A stretch of 45,461 nucleotides of DNA, taken from the NCBI GenBank assembly GCA_009379995.1, contig WHSR01000038.1, forward strand, positions 1 through 45,461. Reading direction: 5' to 3'. A model generated the notes under the pieces. It was given only the letters and a program-made list of their open reading frames with translations. It was not told the origin of the DNA and did no database searches. Positions 10,578 to 18,600 of this stretch are shown piece by piece. Numbering within the stretch: position 1 is the first letter of the stretch; each line of letters starts with the position of its first letter. This stretch comes from Streptosporangiales bacterium (lineage in GTDB: Bacteria > Actinomycetota > Actinomycetes > Streptosporangiales > WHSR01). A program made the translations under genes and the position numbers.

Positions 10578-10591
10578 TGGGAGCGCTCCCA
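10578..10591. promoter_or_regulatory. CelR/CebR operator (perfect)
   Basis: TGGGAGCGCTCCCA is a perfect 14-bp palindrome identical to the operator bound by CelR of Thermobifida fusca, a LacI-family repressor released by cellobiose. It lies between the divergent GH10 and GH48 genes, 265 nt from the GH48 start. Control of the minus-strand GH10 row and possibly GH48 by the LacI protein at 12964 is inferred. Confidence 0.85.
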
Positions 10592-10856
10592 CTTGCACAC
10601 CGAAGGTTAGACGGCTTCCCGGATCGTGGGAAGAGGGGAATTCAAGATTCTTTCACCGGATGTGTCCCTATGGTGACTCTGCGCTGAGTCCGCCCCGGTG
10701 ATGGAGAGCTTGTGCGATCCGGCCTTGGCCCGTACACTCCAGACGATTCGCGCTTGCGGAGCCAGCTGCGCGAGACGCCCAGCCACCGGCGTCATGTGAA
10801 TCCCTTCCGCAGGGTGGCGAAGTCTGACGCCACCGGCTCCGTCAAGGAGAGCGCGA

Positions 10857-12848
10857 ATGCGACATCGAACGAAGCTCCGCCGCACGCCGCGTGCGCTGGC
10901 GTACGCCGCGGGCATTGCGCTGACCCTGGGCCTGATCGCCGCTCCGGCGGGCGTGGCCACGCCGCAGCGGTCGGCCCAGGCCGCGGTCCAGGCTCAGTCG
11001 GAGGAGCGGTTCCTCGAGATGTACGACGAGCTGAAGACCAGCGGGTACTTCAGCCCCGAGGGCGTTCCGTACCACTCGATCGAAACGCTGATCGTGGAGG
11101 CACCGGACCACGGCCACCAGACCACGTCGGAGGCGTTCAGCTTCTGGCTGTGGCTGGAGGCGCAGTACGGCCGGGTCACCGAGGACTGGGGGCCGTTCAA
11201 CGAGGCCTGGGAGGCGATGGAGACCTACATCATCCCGGACTTCCAGCCGTCCTCGTACGACCCGAGCAGCCCGGCGACCTACGCTCCCGAGCATCCGCAG
11301 CCCAACAACTACCCGTCGCAGCTGGACTTCGACGCGCCGGTCGGGCAGGACCCGCTGGCGAACGAGCTGCAGCAGACCTACGGCACCCAGCAGATCTACG
11401 GGATGCACTGGTTGCTGGACGTGGACAACGTGTACGGGTACGGCGAGTGCGGTGACGGCAGCACCAGGCCGGCGTACATCAACACGTTCCAGCGCGGCGA
11501 GCAGGAGTCGACGTGGGAGACGGTCACCCATCCGTCCTGCGAGACGTTCGACTTCGGCGGCCCCAACGGGTACCTGGACCTGTTCATCGGCGACGAGCAG
11601 TACGCACAGCAACAGCGGTACACCACCGCGCCGGACGCCGACGCCCGTGCGGTGCAGGCCGCGTACTGGGCCCTCACCTGGGCCAACGAGCAGGGCAACG
11701 GCGGACAGGTGGCCGAAACGGTGGACAAGGCCGCACGGATAGGCGACTACCTGCGCTATGCGATGTACGACAAGTACTTCAAGGAGATCGGCAACTGCGT
11801 CGACATCGACCAGTGCCCCAACGGCAGCGGGAAGAGCAGCGCGCACTACCTGATGTCCTGGTACTCCGCCTTCGGCGGCGCGCTTGACGGCGCCTGGTCG
11901 TGGCGGATCGGCTCCAGCAACGCGCACTTCGGCTACCAGAACCCGCTGGCGGCCTGGGCGCTGGCCAACGTGGACGCGCTCCAGCCGGACTCGCCGAGCG
12001 CCGTGCAGGACTGGACGACCAGCCTCGACCGGCAGTTGGAGTTCTACGAGTGGCTGCAGTCCGCCGAGGGAGCGATCGCCGGCGGCGCGACCAACAGTTG
12101 GGGCGGCGACTACGGGCAGCCCCCGGCCGGCACGTCGACGTTCTACGGCATGTTCTACGACGAGGACCCGGTGTACCACGACCCGCCGAGCAACCGGTGG
12201 TTCGGGTTCCAGGCCTGGTCGATGCAGCGGGTGGCGGAGTACTACGACGTCACCGGCGACGAACGGGCCGGCGCGCTGCTCGACAGGTGGGTCGACTGGG
12301 CGATGTCCGAGACCACTATCAACGCCGACGGCACGTACCAGGTCCCCGACAACATGACCTGGAGCGGGCAGCCGGACACCTGGAACGGCACCCCAACCGG
12401 CAACCCGGATCTGCACGTCGACGTTCAGAGCTACACCGAGGACGTCGGCACCACCGCGGCGTACGCCCGGACGTTGATGTACTACGCGGCGGAGTCCGGT
12501 GACACCGAGGCGCAGAACATGGCCGCGGCGCTCCTCGACGGGCTCTGGCTGCACCGGGACGCGCAGGGCGTGTCGGTGACCGAGACCAGGGAGGACTACA
12601 ACCGGTTCGACGACGGGGTGTTCATCCCGAACGGCTGGTCCGGCACCATGCCCAACGGCGACGTGATCGAGCCGGGCGCCACGTTCACCTCGATCCGTTC
12701 CTTCTACGAAGACGACCCGGCCTGGCCGGAGGTCGAGGCCTACCTGAACGGCGGCCCGGCGCCGACGTTCAACTACCACCGGTTCTGGGCACAGGCGGAC
12801 GTCGCCATGGCGATGGCCGACTACGCACGGCTGTTCCCGGAGGCGTGA
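10857..12848 (+). CDS. Secreted GH48 cellobiohydrolase
   Basis: A processive exocellulase acting from the reducing ends of cellulose, usually the most abundant secreted cellulase in organisms that have it. Signal peptide [19 protein letters not shown]. The family opening is [23 protein letters not shown], followed by [20 protein letters not shown], whose Glu provides the general acid. [28 protein letters not shown] and [17 protein letters not shown] are also conserved stretches. It contains the catalytic domain only: 663 aa, ending in [26 protein letters not shown] with no CBM2, unlike many actinobacterial GH48 enzymes. The ATG at 10857 follows AAGGAGAG. It sits alone on the plus strand before a strong terminator. 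Confidence 0.95.
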   Translation: MRHRTKLRRTPRALAYAAGIALTLGLIAAPAGVATPQRSAQAAVQAQSEERFLEMYDELKTSGYFSPEGVPYHSIETLIVEAPDHGHQTTSEAFSFWLWLEAQYGRVTEDWGPFNEAWEAMETYIIPDFQPSSYDPSSPATYAPEHPQPNNYPSQLDFDAPVGQDPLANELQQTYGTQQIYGMHWLLDVDNVYGYGECGDGSTRPAYINTFQRGEQESTWETVTHPSCETFDFGGPNGYLDLFIGDEQYAQQQRYTTAPDADARAVQAAYWALTWANEQGNGGQVAETVDKAARIGDYLRYAMYDKYFKEIGNCVDIDQCPNGSGKSSAHYLMSWYSAFGGALDGAWSWRIGSSNAHFGYQNPLAAWALANVDALQPDSPSAVQDWTTSLDRQLEFYEWLQSAEGAIAGGATNSWGGDYGQPPAGTSTFYGMFYDEDPVYHDPPSNRWFGFQAWSMQRVAEYYDVTGDERAGALLDRWVDWAMSETTINADGTYQVPDNMTWSGQPDTWNGTPTGNPDLHVDVQSYTEDVGTTAAYARTLMYYAAESGDTEAQNMAAALLDGLWLHRDAQGVSVTETREDYNRFDDGVFIPNGWSGTMPNGDVIEPGATFTSIRSFYEDDPAWPEVEAYLNGGPAPTFNYHRFWAQADVAMAMADYARLFPEA

Positions 12849-12864
12849 GCCTCCGTTTCACGGT

Positions 12865-12905
12865 CGCTGTGGGCGCTCCCAACCTGGCGGGGAGCGTCCA
12901 CAGCG
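12865..12905 (+). terminator. Rho-independent-type hairpin after GH48
   Basis: CGCTGTGGGCGCTCCC (12865-12880) pairs with GGGAGCGTCCACAGCG (12890-12905), 16 bp with one G-U and a 9-nt loop, starting 16 nt after the GH48 stop. No U-tract. Confidence 0.75.
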
Positions 12906-12963
12906 GCTCCGGTCCTGTACCGATGGCTGTTGGTGGCATCATTTATCCAAAAGGGTCACGGTG

Positions 12964-13995
12964 ATGGTGCAGTGGGATAGTCGATTGGACGGCAGGCCGA
13001 CGCTGGAGGCGGTGGCGGCGCGCGCCGGCGTGGGCCGGGGTACCGTCTCGCGCGTTATCAACGGGTCCTCGCAGGTCAGCGAGAAGGCCCGGGAGGCCGT
13101 CCTGCGCGCCATCGAGGACCTCGGGTACGTACCGAACCGGGCCGCTCGTTCGCTGGTCACCCGCCGTACCGACTCCATCGCGCTCGTCGTCTCGGAGTCG
13201 GAGGTCCGGGTCTTCGCCGAGCCGTTCTTCGCCGGGGTGGTGCGCGGGATCAGCGCCGCGATCGCCGAGACGACCATGCAGCTGTGGCTCGCGATGACCA
13301 GCTCCTCGACCCATCGGCGTGAGGTCGAGCGCCACCTGACGAGCCAGCACGTCGACGGTGTGCTGCTGCTCTCCCTGCACGGCGACGACCCACTGCCGCG
13401 CATCCTGGAGGAAAGCGGGCTGCCGATGGTGCTCGGCGGGAGGCCGACCGGGTTCACCCCGAGCAGCTACGTCGACGTGGACAACCGCGCCGGAGCCCGG
13501 CTCGCGGTCGACCACCTGGTCGCGCGGGGCCGGCGGCGCATCGCCACGATCACCGGTTCGCAGGACATGCAGGTCGGTGTCGAGCGGCTCGAGGGGTACC
13601 ACGACGGGCTGGGTGAGGCCGGGCTGGCCGGCGCCGAGGACCTGGTGGCGCACGGCGACTTCAGCGAGGAGAGCGGCCTGATCGCGATGCGTGCGCTGCT
13701 TTCCCGCCGGACCGACATCGACGCGGTCTTCACCGCCTCCGACCCGATGGCGTTCGGCGCCATGCGTGCCATCAAGGACGCCGGGTACCGGGTCCCCGAC
13801 GACGTCGCGGTGGTCGGCTTCGACGGCTCGCCCATGGCCCGGCACACCGACCCGCCGCTGTCCACCGTCAACCAGCCCGTCGAGGCGTTCGGCCGGGAGA
13901 TGACCCGGTTGCTGCTGGCCCGCATCGGCGGCGAGCCGATCGCCCAGCCGGCCGTGATCCTCGCCCCCGACCTGATCGTCCGGGATTCCTCCTAG
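12964..13995 (+). CDS. LacI-family repressor, probable CelR/CebR
   Basis: A LacI/GalR-type transcription factor of 343 aa. The helix-turn-helix and hinge helix are at residues 10-60 (TLEAVAARAGVGRGTVSRVINGSSQVSEKAREAV broken as TLEAVAARAGVG, TVSRVING, and LGYVPNRAARSLVTRRT). The periplasmic-binding-like core follows, with typical landmarks DGVLLLS, YVDVDNRAGARLAVDHL and DDVAVVGFDG. AGGG upstream favours ATG 12964; GTG codons at 12961 and 12967 are alternatives. It stands among cellulase genes and two CelR-type operators lie 2.4 kb to the left and 4.3 kb to the right, so cellobiose-relieved repression of the island is the likely role. The effector is inferred, not seen. Confidence 0.88.
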   Translation: MVQWDSRLDGRPTLEAVAARAGVGRGTVSRVINGSSQVSEKAREAVLRAIEDLGYVPNRAARSLVTRRTDSIALVVSESEVRVFAEPFFAGVVRGISAAIAETTMQLWLAMTSSSTHRREVERHLTSQHVDGVLLLSLHGDDPLPRILEESGLPMVLGGRPTGFTPSSYVDVDNRAGARLAVDHLVARGRRRIATITGSQDMQVGVERLEGYHDGLGEAGLAGAEDLVAHGDFSEESGLIAMRALLSRRTDIDAVFTASDPMAFGAMRAIKDAGYRVPDDVAVVGFDGSPMARHTDPPLSTVNQPVEAFGREMTRLLLARIGGEPIAQPAVILAPDLIVRDSS

Positions 13996-14017
13996 GGTTC
14001 ATTGGTACGATAAAGGT

Positions 14018-14302
14018 GTGACTTCAAAGAAAGACAAGATCACCATCACGATCGACCGCGACCTTGTGGAGCACGCCGAGCGGGAGGTCGCGGCTGGAAA
14101 GGCGCGCTCGGTGTCGGACTACATCAACTCGGCTGTCCGGGAACGGTGCGCACGGCACGCCCGGTCCCGTGCCTGGCTTGATCGCCAGCTGGCGGCGACG
14201 CGAGCCGTCGACCCGGCTGCGGACGCCCGTGCCCGGCAACGTGCTGCCGCAGCACTGGGCATCACGCTCGGGGATGAGGGCACAAGCGAGACCGTTGCAT
14301 GA
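14018..14302 (+). CDS. Ribbon-helix-helix antitoxin, VapB-like
   Basis: A 94-aa protein starting at GTG 14018. KITITIDRDLVEHAEREVAAG and RSVSDYINSAVRERC match the beta-strand plus two-helix arrangement of ribbon-helix-helix DNA-binding antitoxins. The C-terminal half is charged and probably the toxin-binding, flexible part. The stop overlaps the start of the next gene by ATGA (14299-14302), so translation is coupled as in type II toxin-antitoxin operons. It would bind and neutralise the PIN protein and repress the operon. Confidence 0.8.
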   Translation: MTSKKDKITITIDRDLVEHAEREVAAGKARSVSDYINSAVRERCARHARSRAWLDRQLAATRAVDPAADARARQRAAAALGITLGDEGTSETVA

Positions 14303-14715
14303 GGATGCGGGTCGTCGACCACACCGCGCTTCGGCTCATCACGGCCGGCGCCCCCGAGGGGTACAACCTTCTCGACCTGGCCGAGCGGCATGATGTCCTG
14401 TTGGTCGTCCCCGCGACCGCCCTAGAAGCGGTTTCCCGCGAGGCGTTCGGCCACGCCGAGTCACTTCCGCTCTTGATGCGGATCGACGGCGCGCTCGGGT
14501 TCGACCAGGTGACTATCGATGCGCTGGATGAGCATCGCGCGCTGCAGGTTGCCGAGGCAGGTTCCACGCTCGGCGGCGCCGTCTCGGTTTCGGAGGTACC
14601 GCCCTTCGCTCACGCTGCGGTTTGCGCTCGTGAGCACGGTTGCCCAGTGATCACCGGCGATGCCGCGACATGGAAAGACGCCGCTCCCGATGTACGGACC
14701 GTAGATATCGGTTGA
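14299..14715 (+). CDS. PIN-domain ribonuclease toxin, VapC-like
   Basis: A 138-aa small PIN-like protein. The PIN core is recognisable: an N-terminal VVDHTALRLI (Asp 6 is the first acidic residue), VPATALEAVSREA (a conserved Glu), and AHAAVCAREHGCPVITGDAATW with the C-terminal catalytic Asp. It would cleave RNA when freed from its antitoxin. The N-terminal VVDHT instead of the usual VLDAS is a slight departure. It overlaps the antitoxin by 4 nt. The pair interrupts the cellulase island between the LacI gene and GH12, possibly a transferred module. Confidence 0.75.
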   Translation: MRMRVVDHTALRLITAGAPEGYNLLDLAERHDVLLVVPATALEAVSREAFGHAESLPLLMRIDGALGFDQVTIDALDEHRALQVAEAGSTLGGAVSVSEVPPFAHAAVCAREHGCPVITGDAATWKDAAPDVRTVDIG

Positions 14716-14743
14716 TTGGGATCGACTGCAGGACCTCACCGAG

Positions 14744-14822
14744 GTGAGTGGGTGAGTCATGGTCAACGTTCCCGCAGCTCAGTCGCGAGCCCACCGGCAC
14801 ACCCGGTGACTCACCCACTCAC
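14744..14822. repeat. 16-bp perfect inverted repeat after the toxin gene
   Basis: GTGAGTGGGTGAGTCA at 14744-14759 is exactly inverted at 14807-14822, with a 47-nt spacer. The left arm also takes part in a smaller competing hairpin, CTCAC/GTGAG at 14735-14748. It lies between the convergent toxin and GH12 genes, so a bidirectional terminator is possible, though the long spacer is unusual. Confidence 0.6.
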
Positions 14823-14848
14823 TTGGAAGCAAGGCAGCCGGGCGCTCC

Positions 14849-15664
14849 TCAGCGGGTCGAGGCTCCCACGAGTTCCTTTCTCTCTGTTGTCTCCGGGTCG
14901 CCGACCGCCGAGCCGGTGAAGGAGAACGAGTTCGTCGCCAGGCCGGTGCCGGCGGCCCAGATCTCGAAGCCGGCCTCCACGGTCGCCAGGTACCACGACG
15001 GCTGGACCGCTCCGCGGCCGGTGGCGTCGACGATGAACTCGTTCAGGTCGAAGTCGGCCGAGCTCGCCGGGCTGGTGCGCTGGTAGGCGATGTAGTTCCA
15101 GCTCATCTGCGCCTGCCAGACGTTCCACGTGGCGCCGGCGATGGGTACGTCGGTGGCCACTATCGAGCCGGCCGGCTGTACCCCGCCCTGGCTGTCCAGC
15201 CAGATCATCAGCTCCGCCCCGTCCGGCTCTCCCGGCGCCGGGTTCGTCTTGAACCACAGGTCGTACGCGGCGTTCCACGCGCCGTCCGCGGACGCCGTCA
15301 CGCTCCAGGCGGTGTCCGCGTCGGCGATCTCGCTCACCTGGAGCGGCAGCTCGCTGTTCGTCGTGCAGTTGTCCCAGTGGCAGCCCTCGAAGATCGAGGG
15401 GTACGAGGCCGGCGCCCCGTTTGTCGCGTTGTTGTGCTCGGAGCGGGTGACCTGGAAGCTCGTGCCGTTGACGTCGATGCACTGGGCGGTCGAGGCGCCC
15501 CATACGTTGTTCTGGGCGACGTACTCCTTGCCGTTGACGTCGACCGTGTCGAAGGCGCCGCAGACCTCCTCGGCGTGGGCCGGCGTTGGAGCGACGAACA
15601 CCACGGCGGCGAGCGTCGCGGGACCGAGCAAGAGCGCCCGGAGCAGGGGGCGACGACGGATCAT
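14849..15664 (-). CDS. Secreted GH12 endoglucanase
   Basis: A family 12 jelly-roll endo-beta-1,4-glucanase (some members also cut xyloglucan). The signal peptide RALLLGPATLAAVVFVAPTPAHA ends at AHA. The nucleophile Glu is in GAELMIWLD and the acid/base Glu in VEAGFEIWAAGTGL; WNVWQAQMSWNYIAYQR is the conserved central strand. At 271 aa it is the catalytic domain only, with no CBM2. It has AAAGGAG before ATG 15664, and a strong hairpin lies just upstream of that RBS, 73 nt after the GH6 stop. Cotranscription with GH6 is likely. Confidence 0.92.
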   Translation of the reverse strand: MIRRRPLLRALLLGPATLAAVVFVAPTPAHAEEVCGAFDTVDVNGKEYVAQNNVWGASTAQCIDVNGTSFQVTRSEHNNATNGAPASYPSIFEGCHWDNCTTNSELPLQVSEIADADTAWSVTASADGAWNAAYDLWFKTNPAPGEPDGAELMIWLDSQGGVQPAGSIVATDVPIAGATWNVWQAQMSWNYIAYQRTSPASSADFDLNEFIVDATGRGAVQPSWYLATVEAGFEIWAAGTGLATNSFSFTGSAVGDPETTERKELVGASTR

Positions 15665-15677
15665 GACAGGCTCCTTT

Positions 15678-15728
15678 CGATGAATGGGCCATCCATCCGG
15701 TAGGTCCGTATGAATGGCCCATCCATCG
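15678..15728 (-). promoter_or_regulatory. Intercistronic 19-bp hairpin between GH6 and GH12
   Basis: Two copies of a 17-bp near-palindrome (ATGAATGGGCCATCCAT at 15680-15696, ATGAATGGCCCATCCAT at 15710-15726) are 30 bp apart. In minus-strand RNA, 15728-15710 pairs with 15696-15678 over 19 bp, with two G-U and no mismatches, and a 13-nt loop. It begins 10 nt after the GH6 stop and ends just before the GH12 ribosome site. Possible roles are a partial terminator, an mRNA 3' stabiliser, or a double operator spaced three helical turns. Confidence 0.65.
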
Positions 15729-15737
15729 GATTGGGGA

Positions 15738-17162
15738 TCAGAGTGCCGGGAAGGAGTTCTGGACCAGCATCACGAGCTGGTCGTGGAACCAGCGCCCCGC
15801 GTGTGGCGCGTTGTCCAGCGCGTTGGTCGGGTACGCGGTGTTGTAGCGGTTCTGCGCATCCGGGTCGCACATAGGGTCGTGCGTCTTGTTCGGGTCGTTC
15901 GGGTCGGGCGGCGGGTTCGGTTCGCTGATGCCGTCCGACTCGCCCGGCGGCTTGACCCACACGTACGCGTCCACGCCCGACGCCGGGCTGGCCGTCGGCC
16001 TGGTCCCGATGCCGGCACCGCTCTGGTTGCACCAGCCGCCACGATGTGGCCGCCGGTCGGTCCGCGACTCGTTGACGTAGGTGTTGAGGTCGCCGGAGCC
16101 GCTCACGCCGGACGGCCGGTCGGCGCCGCCCCAGCCGTTGCGCCCGGTGTCGACCAGCATCCCGATGCTGCTCGGGAAGCCGGCGTTGACGAACGCGGTG
16201 CGCATCGCCTGCGCGTAGTCCAGCTCATCGAAGTACGGGTTCCACTCGTAGAACGTGCTGGACCGGACCGGCTGCCCGCCGACCGACAGGTTCGAGTCCG
16301 GCAGGTACGGCTCCTCGGTCGGCGTGTAGTTCGCCGTGTTGCTGATGAAGCCGTCGACGCTGTTCACGCCGGCGTCAGCACCCTTGATCGTGTCACCGAT
16401 CAGGTTCACCGCGGGCTGGAAGTTGCTGTCCCAGCCGAGCCAGCCGGAGTGCGCGATGTCGATGTACAGGTACGTGTTCTCGATCGGCCGCAGCTGGTTG
16501 AGCGCGTACCGGATGCCCTCGACGTACGCGCCGCTCGAGTTCGCCTCCTGGCACCTCGGCTCGTTCAGGTTGGTGACCAGGTTGGGCAGCGAGTCCGGCT
16601 CGACGATCGCGACCTTGCGCAGGTTGGCGTACGCCGGATCGCTCATGGCCTCGGCGATCGGGTCGATGTACTCGGTCCGGTACCGCTCCATGCCGTTCTC
16701 GCTGACCAAGAGCTCACCGTTGGACGCGAGCGCGGCGCAGTCACGGTTTGGCAGGTCGTACACGACGAACGTGGCCACGTCGGCGCCTTGCGCCACCGCC
16801 GCGTCCAGGTGGTCCCGGAGCGTCATGTTCACGCCCGACCCTCCGGTGACCGCCGCGATCCGGTCGAGCCAGACCGCCGTGGGGATGGACGCCAACTGCC
16901 TCATTCGCGTGCCGACGTCGCCGCCCGCCTGCGCGGCCGAATCCTCGACGTTGGCGGCGTACGCCGGGTTGACGTAGCCGGTCGCGCCCGCGTAGGGGTT
17001 CTCGACCTGCTGAACTGCTGGCGCCGGCGCCGGTGCGGCTGCCGCGGTCGCCTGGGGGACCGCGACGCCCACCATTCCCGCGCTGACGACGAGCGCGGAT
17101 GCCGCGACGATGCCGCGGCGAAGTCGCGAGCGCGTGGCCTCGCGCAAGAGCCCTAATGTCAT
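15738..17162 (-). CDS. Secreted GH6 cellulase
   Basis: A family 6 cellulase (endoglucanase or non-reducing-end cellobiohydrolase). The signal peptide is RRGIVAASALVVSAGMVGVAVPQATA. VVYDLPNRDCAALASNG fits the GH6 signature and holds the general acid Asp. Other family stretches are VAIVEPDSLPNLVTN, TYLYIDIAHSGWLGWDSN, FISNTANYTPT and WVKPPGESDG. The loop-rich insertions before TANYTPTEEPYLPDSN and the C-terminal NPPPDPNDPNKTHDPMCDP suggest a long-loop, exo-type tunnel, but this is a guess. No CBM. The ATG at 17162 is chosen because AGGAG lies 7 nt upstream; upstream in-frame starts would add a non-signal sequence. A CelR-like box lies 113 nt before it. Confidence 0.93.
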   Translation of the reverse strand: MTLGLLREATRSRLRRGIVAASALVVSAGMVGVAVPQATAAAAPAPAPAVQQVENPYAGATGYVNPAYAANVEDSAAQAGGDVGTRMRQLASIPTAVWLDRIAAVTGGSGVNMTLRDHLDAAVAQGADVATFVVYDLPNRDCAALASNGELLVSENGMERYRTEYIDPIAEAMSDPAYANLRKVAIVEPDSLPNLVTNLNEPRCQEANSSGAYVEGIRYALNQLRPIENTYLYIDIAHSGWLGWDSNFQPAVNLIGDTIKGADAGVNSVDGFISNTANYTPTEEPYLPDSNLSVGGQPVRSSTFYEWNPYFDELDYAQAMRTAFVNAGFPSSIGMLVDTGRNGWGGADRPSGVSGSGDLNTYVNESRTDRRPHRGGWCNQSGAGIGTRPTASPASGVDAYVWVKPPGESDGISEPNPPPDPNDPNKTHDPMCDPDAQNRYNTAYPTNALDNAPHAGRWFHDQLVMLVQNSFPAL

Positions 17163-17274
17163 GCAGCTACTCCTAACGAGTGACCTCTCGCGAGGCCGGC
17201 ACGAGGCCGGCCGCGAGGGTCTGGGCGAGCAGGATCTGCCCGGCTCCGCTGCACGATCGCACGCCATCATGACA

Positions 17275-17288
17275 TGGGAGCGTTCCCA
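17275..17288. promoter_or_regulatory. CelR/CebR-like operator upstream of GH6
   Basis: TGGGAGCGTTCCCA differs from the perfect CelR palindrome in one base (T for C at position 9). It lies 113 nt upstream of the GH6 ATG, in the only gap that could hold the GH6-GH12 promoter. Confidence 0.78.
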
Positions 17289-17344
17289 TGACAAGTTGTG
17301 CGCGGATCACTACCCAGCGCGGTATCCAGCCGTGGGCGGTGCGG

Positions 17345-18037
17345 CTATCCGGCCGCGGCGGCGCGGCGGAGTATCTCGTCGTAAACGGCCGGCCGGTCGT
17401 CCTCGATCACCGGCATCCCGTGGAACTGGCCGCCCGTCCAGGACAGCGTGATGCCGGGGTTGTGCACGTCGAACCCGTCGGCCAGGTACAGGTGCGGTGA
17501 GCCCTGCACGGCGATGTCCTCGGCCTGCCGCCACTGGGCGAAGACCTCGGCGCGGCCCACGCCACGGCGCAACGCGGCGTCCAGGGCGTCGACCTTGACC
17601 GCGTCACACGATCCCGCGATGTCGATGATCTCGGCGTAGAGGTGGATGCTGTGGGACTCGGCGTACCACGCCCTGCGGAGCGCGGCGTCGAGCTCTTCGC
17701 CCGCACGCAGGCCGCCGACCTCCTCGGTCTTCGCGGCCTGCACCGCCTCGAGCGCGAGCAGCGTCGTGCTCGGGTAGGCGCGCTCCGCCCGCACCCATGG
17801 TCGCCAGCCCAGCGACGGCTCGTGCGAGCCGACGACGGCGACCTCCGCGTCCACGATGGTCTTGGGGGTCACCTGCCGGTTGATCAGCTCCAGCGGGAAG
17901 CAGCGGTGGTCGATGACCACCGCGTCGTCGAGGCCGAGTTCGGCACGCCGCCGGCGCAGCCTGTGTACGGCGAGCGACGCCCAGGGGCAGCCGACATCGG
18001 AGAACATGACGACCGTGCCGGAGCGTACCTCGACCAT
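17345..18037 (-). CDS. DsbA-fold (thioredoxin-like) protein with a lone active-site Cys
   Basis: A 230-aa DsbA/FrnE-type thioredoxin-fold protein with an inserted helical domain. The active-site region is FSDVGCPWASLAVHRL, where CPWA replaces the usual CxxC, so the resolving cysteine is missing. The cis-proline loop is GSPHLYLADGFDVHNPG. Mono-Cys members can be glutathione-transferase-like isomerases or mycothiol-linked enzymes. A disulfide role is therefore unlikely. ATG 18037 follows GAGGTG and is preferred over GTG 18043. It starts 7 nt after the stop of the split-barrel gene, so the two form an operon. Confidence 0.78.
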   Translation of the reverse strand: MVEVRSGTVVMFSDVGCPWASLAVHRLRRRRAELGLDDAVVIDHRCFPLELINRQVTPKTIVDAEVAVVGSHEPSLGWRPWVRAERAYPSTTLLALEAVQAAKTEEVGGLRAGEELDAALRRAWYAESHSIHLYAEIIDIAGSCDAVKVDALDAALRRGVGRAEVFAQWRQAEDIAVQGSPHLYLADGFDVHNPGITLSWTGGQFHGMPVIEDDRPAVYDEILRRAAAAG

Positions 18038-18044
18038 GATCACC

Positions 18045-18488
18045 TCAGCCGTTGGAGTACACGCGTTCGGGCGTCAGCAGAACGGCGGTGCGACGTTCCT
18101 CGGCCATCACCCTGTCGTAGGTGTCCCAGTCGTCGTGTGTACCCCCGGCGGCGGTGAAGATGTCCCGCAGCAGCAGCCGCAGGCGCTCGGCGTCGATGCC
18201 CGTGAGGGGATCGTCGGGGCCGGCCAGCTCCACCCGCCCCTCGGCGGCCGCCCACTCCCAACCGGCCCGGACGACGACGGTGGCGCGCGGGCGTGCGCGC
18301 AGGTTGGCCAGTTTGTGGGTGCCGCCCCGGGCCACGAGCGCGACGGCCGGAGATCCGGTCAGCGGGTGGTCGAGCACGCCCGCGTTCACTACCGAGGCCT
18401 GGATCGTGCCGTCCCCGCGGAGCGTGGACACGACGCAGAGGCCGTGGTCGCCGGATACCAGCCTGGCGAAGTCTGCGATGTCGGTCAT
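18045..18488 (-). CDS. F420/FMN split-barrel (PPOX-class) protein
   Basis: A 147-aa protein of the pyridoxamine-phosphate-oxidase-like superfamily, closest in look to the actinobacterial F420-dependent PPOX class (TIGR03618 type). Landmarks are LCVVSTLRGDGTIQASVVNAG near the N-terminus, ALVARGGTHKLANLRARPRATVVV in the middle, and the C-terminal YDRVMAEERRTAVLLTPERVYSNG. Such proteins reduce or oxidise small molecules with F420 or flavin; the substrate is unknown. It is followed by the DsbA-fold gene on the same strand. Confidence 0.82.
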   Translation of the reverse strand: MTDIADFARLVSGDHGLCVVSTLRGDGTIQASVVNAGVLDHPLTGSPAVALVARGGTHKLANLRARPRATVVVRAGWEWAAAEGRVELAGPDDPLTGIDAERLRLLLRDIFTAAGGTHDDWDTYDRVMAEERRTAVLLTPERVYSNG

Positions 18489-18600
18489 CGTTGGAGCGTA
18501 ACCAGTGGCGGGCAGCCAGCATAGCCGGCGCGGCCTCCCTCGAGCCGTACCGCGGGAACTCCACGCCCGCCGCGGACACGAGCAGGGTGTGAGCCATCAC

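Larger units (their letters stand above)
10190..10856. other. 667-bp divergent control region between GH10 and GH48
   Basis: No long gene is credible here, although GC bias keeps several frames open. It holds a perfect CelR box (10578-10591), a strong leader hairpin (10265-10298), and a perfect Shine-Dalgarno sequence on the minus strand (10430-10422) with only very short reading frames. On the minus strand TAACCT, 12 nt before the CelR box, is a possible -10 hexamer for the GH10 operon, which would give a leader of roughly 390 nt. Confidence 0.6.

Noticed and set aside
12870..12882. TGGGCGCTCCCA as a third CelR box
   Set aside because: Two bases are missing from the operator and the sequence is one arm of the GH48 terminator stem.
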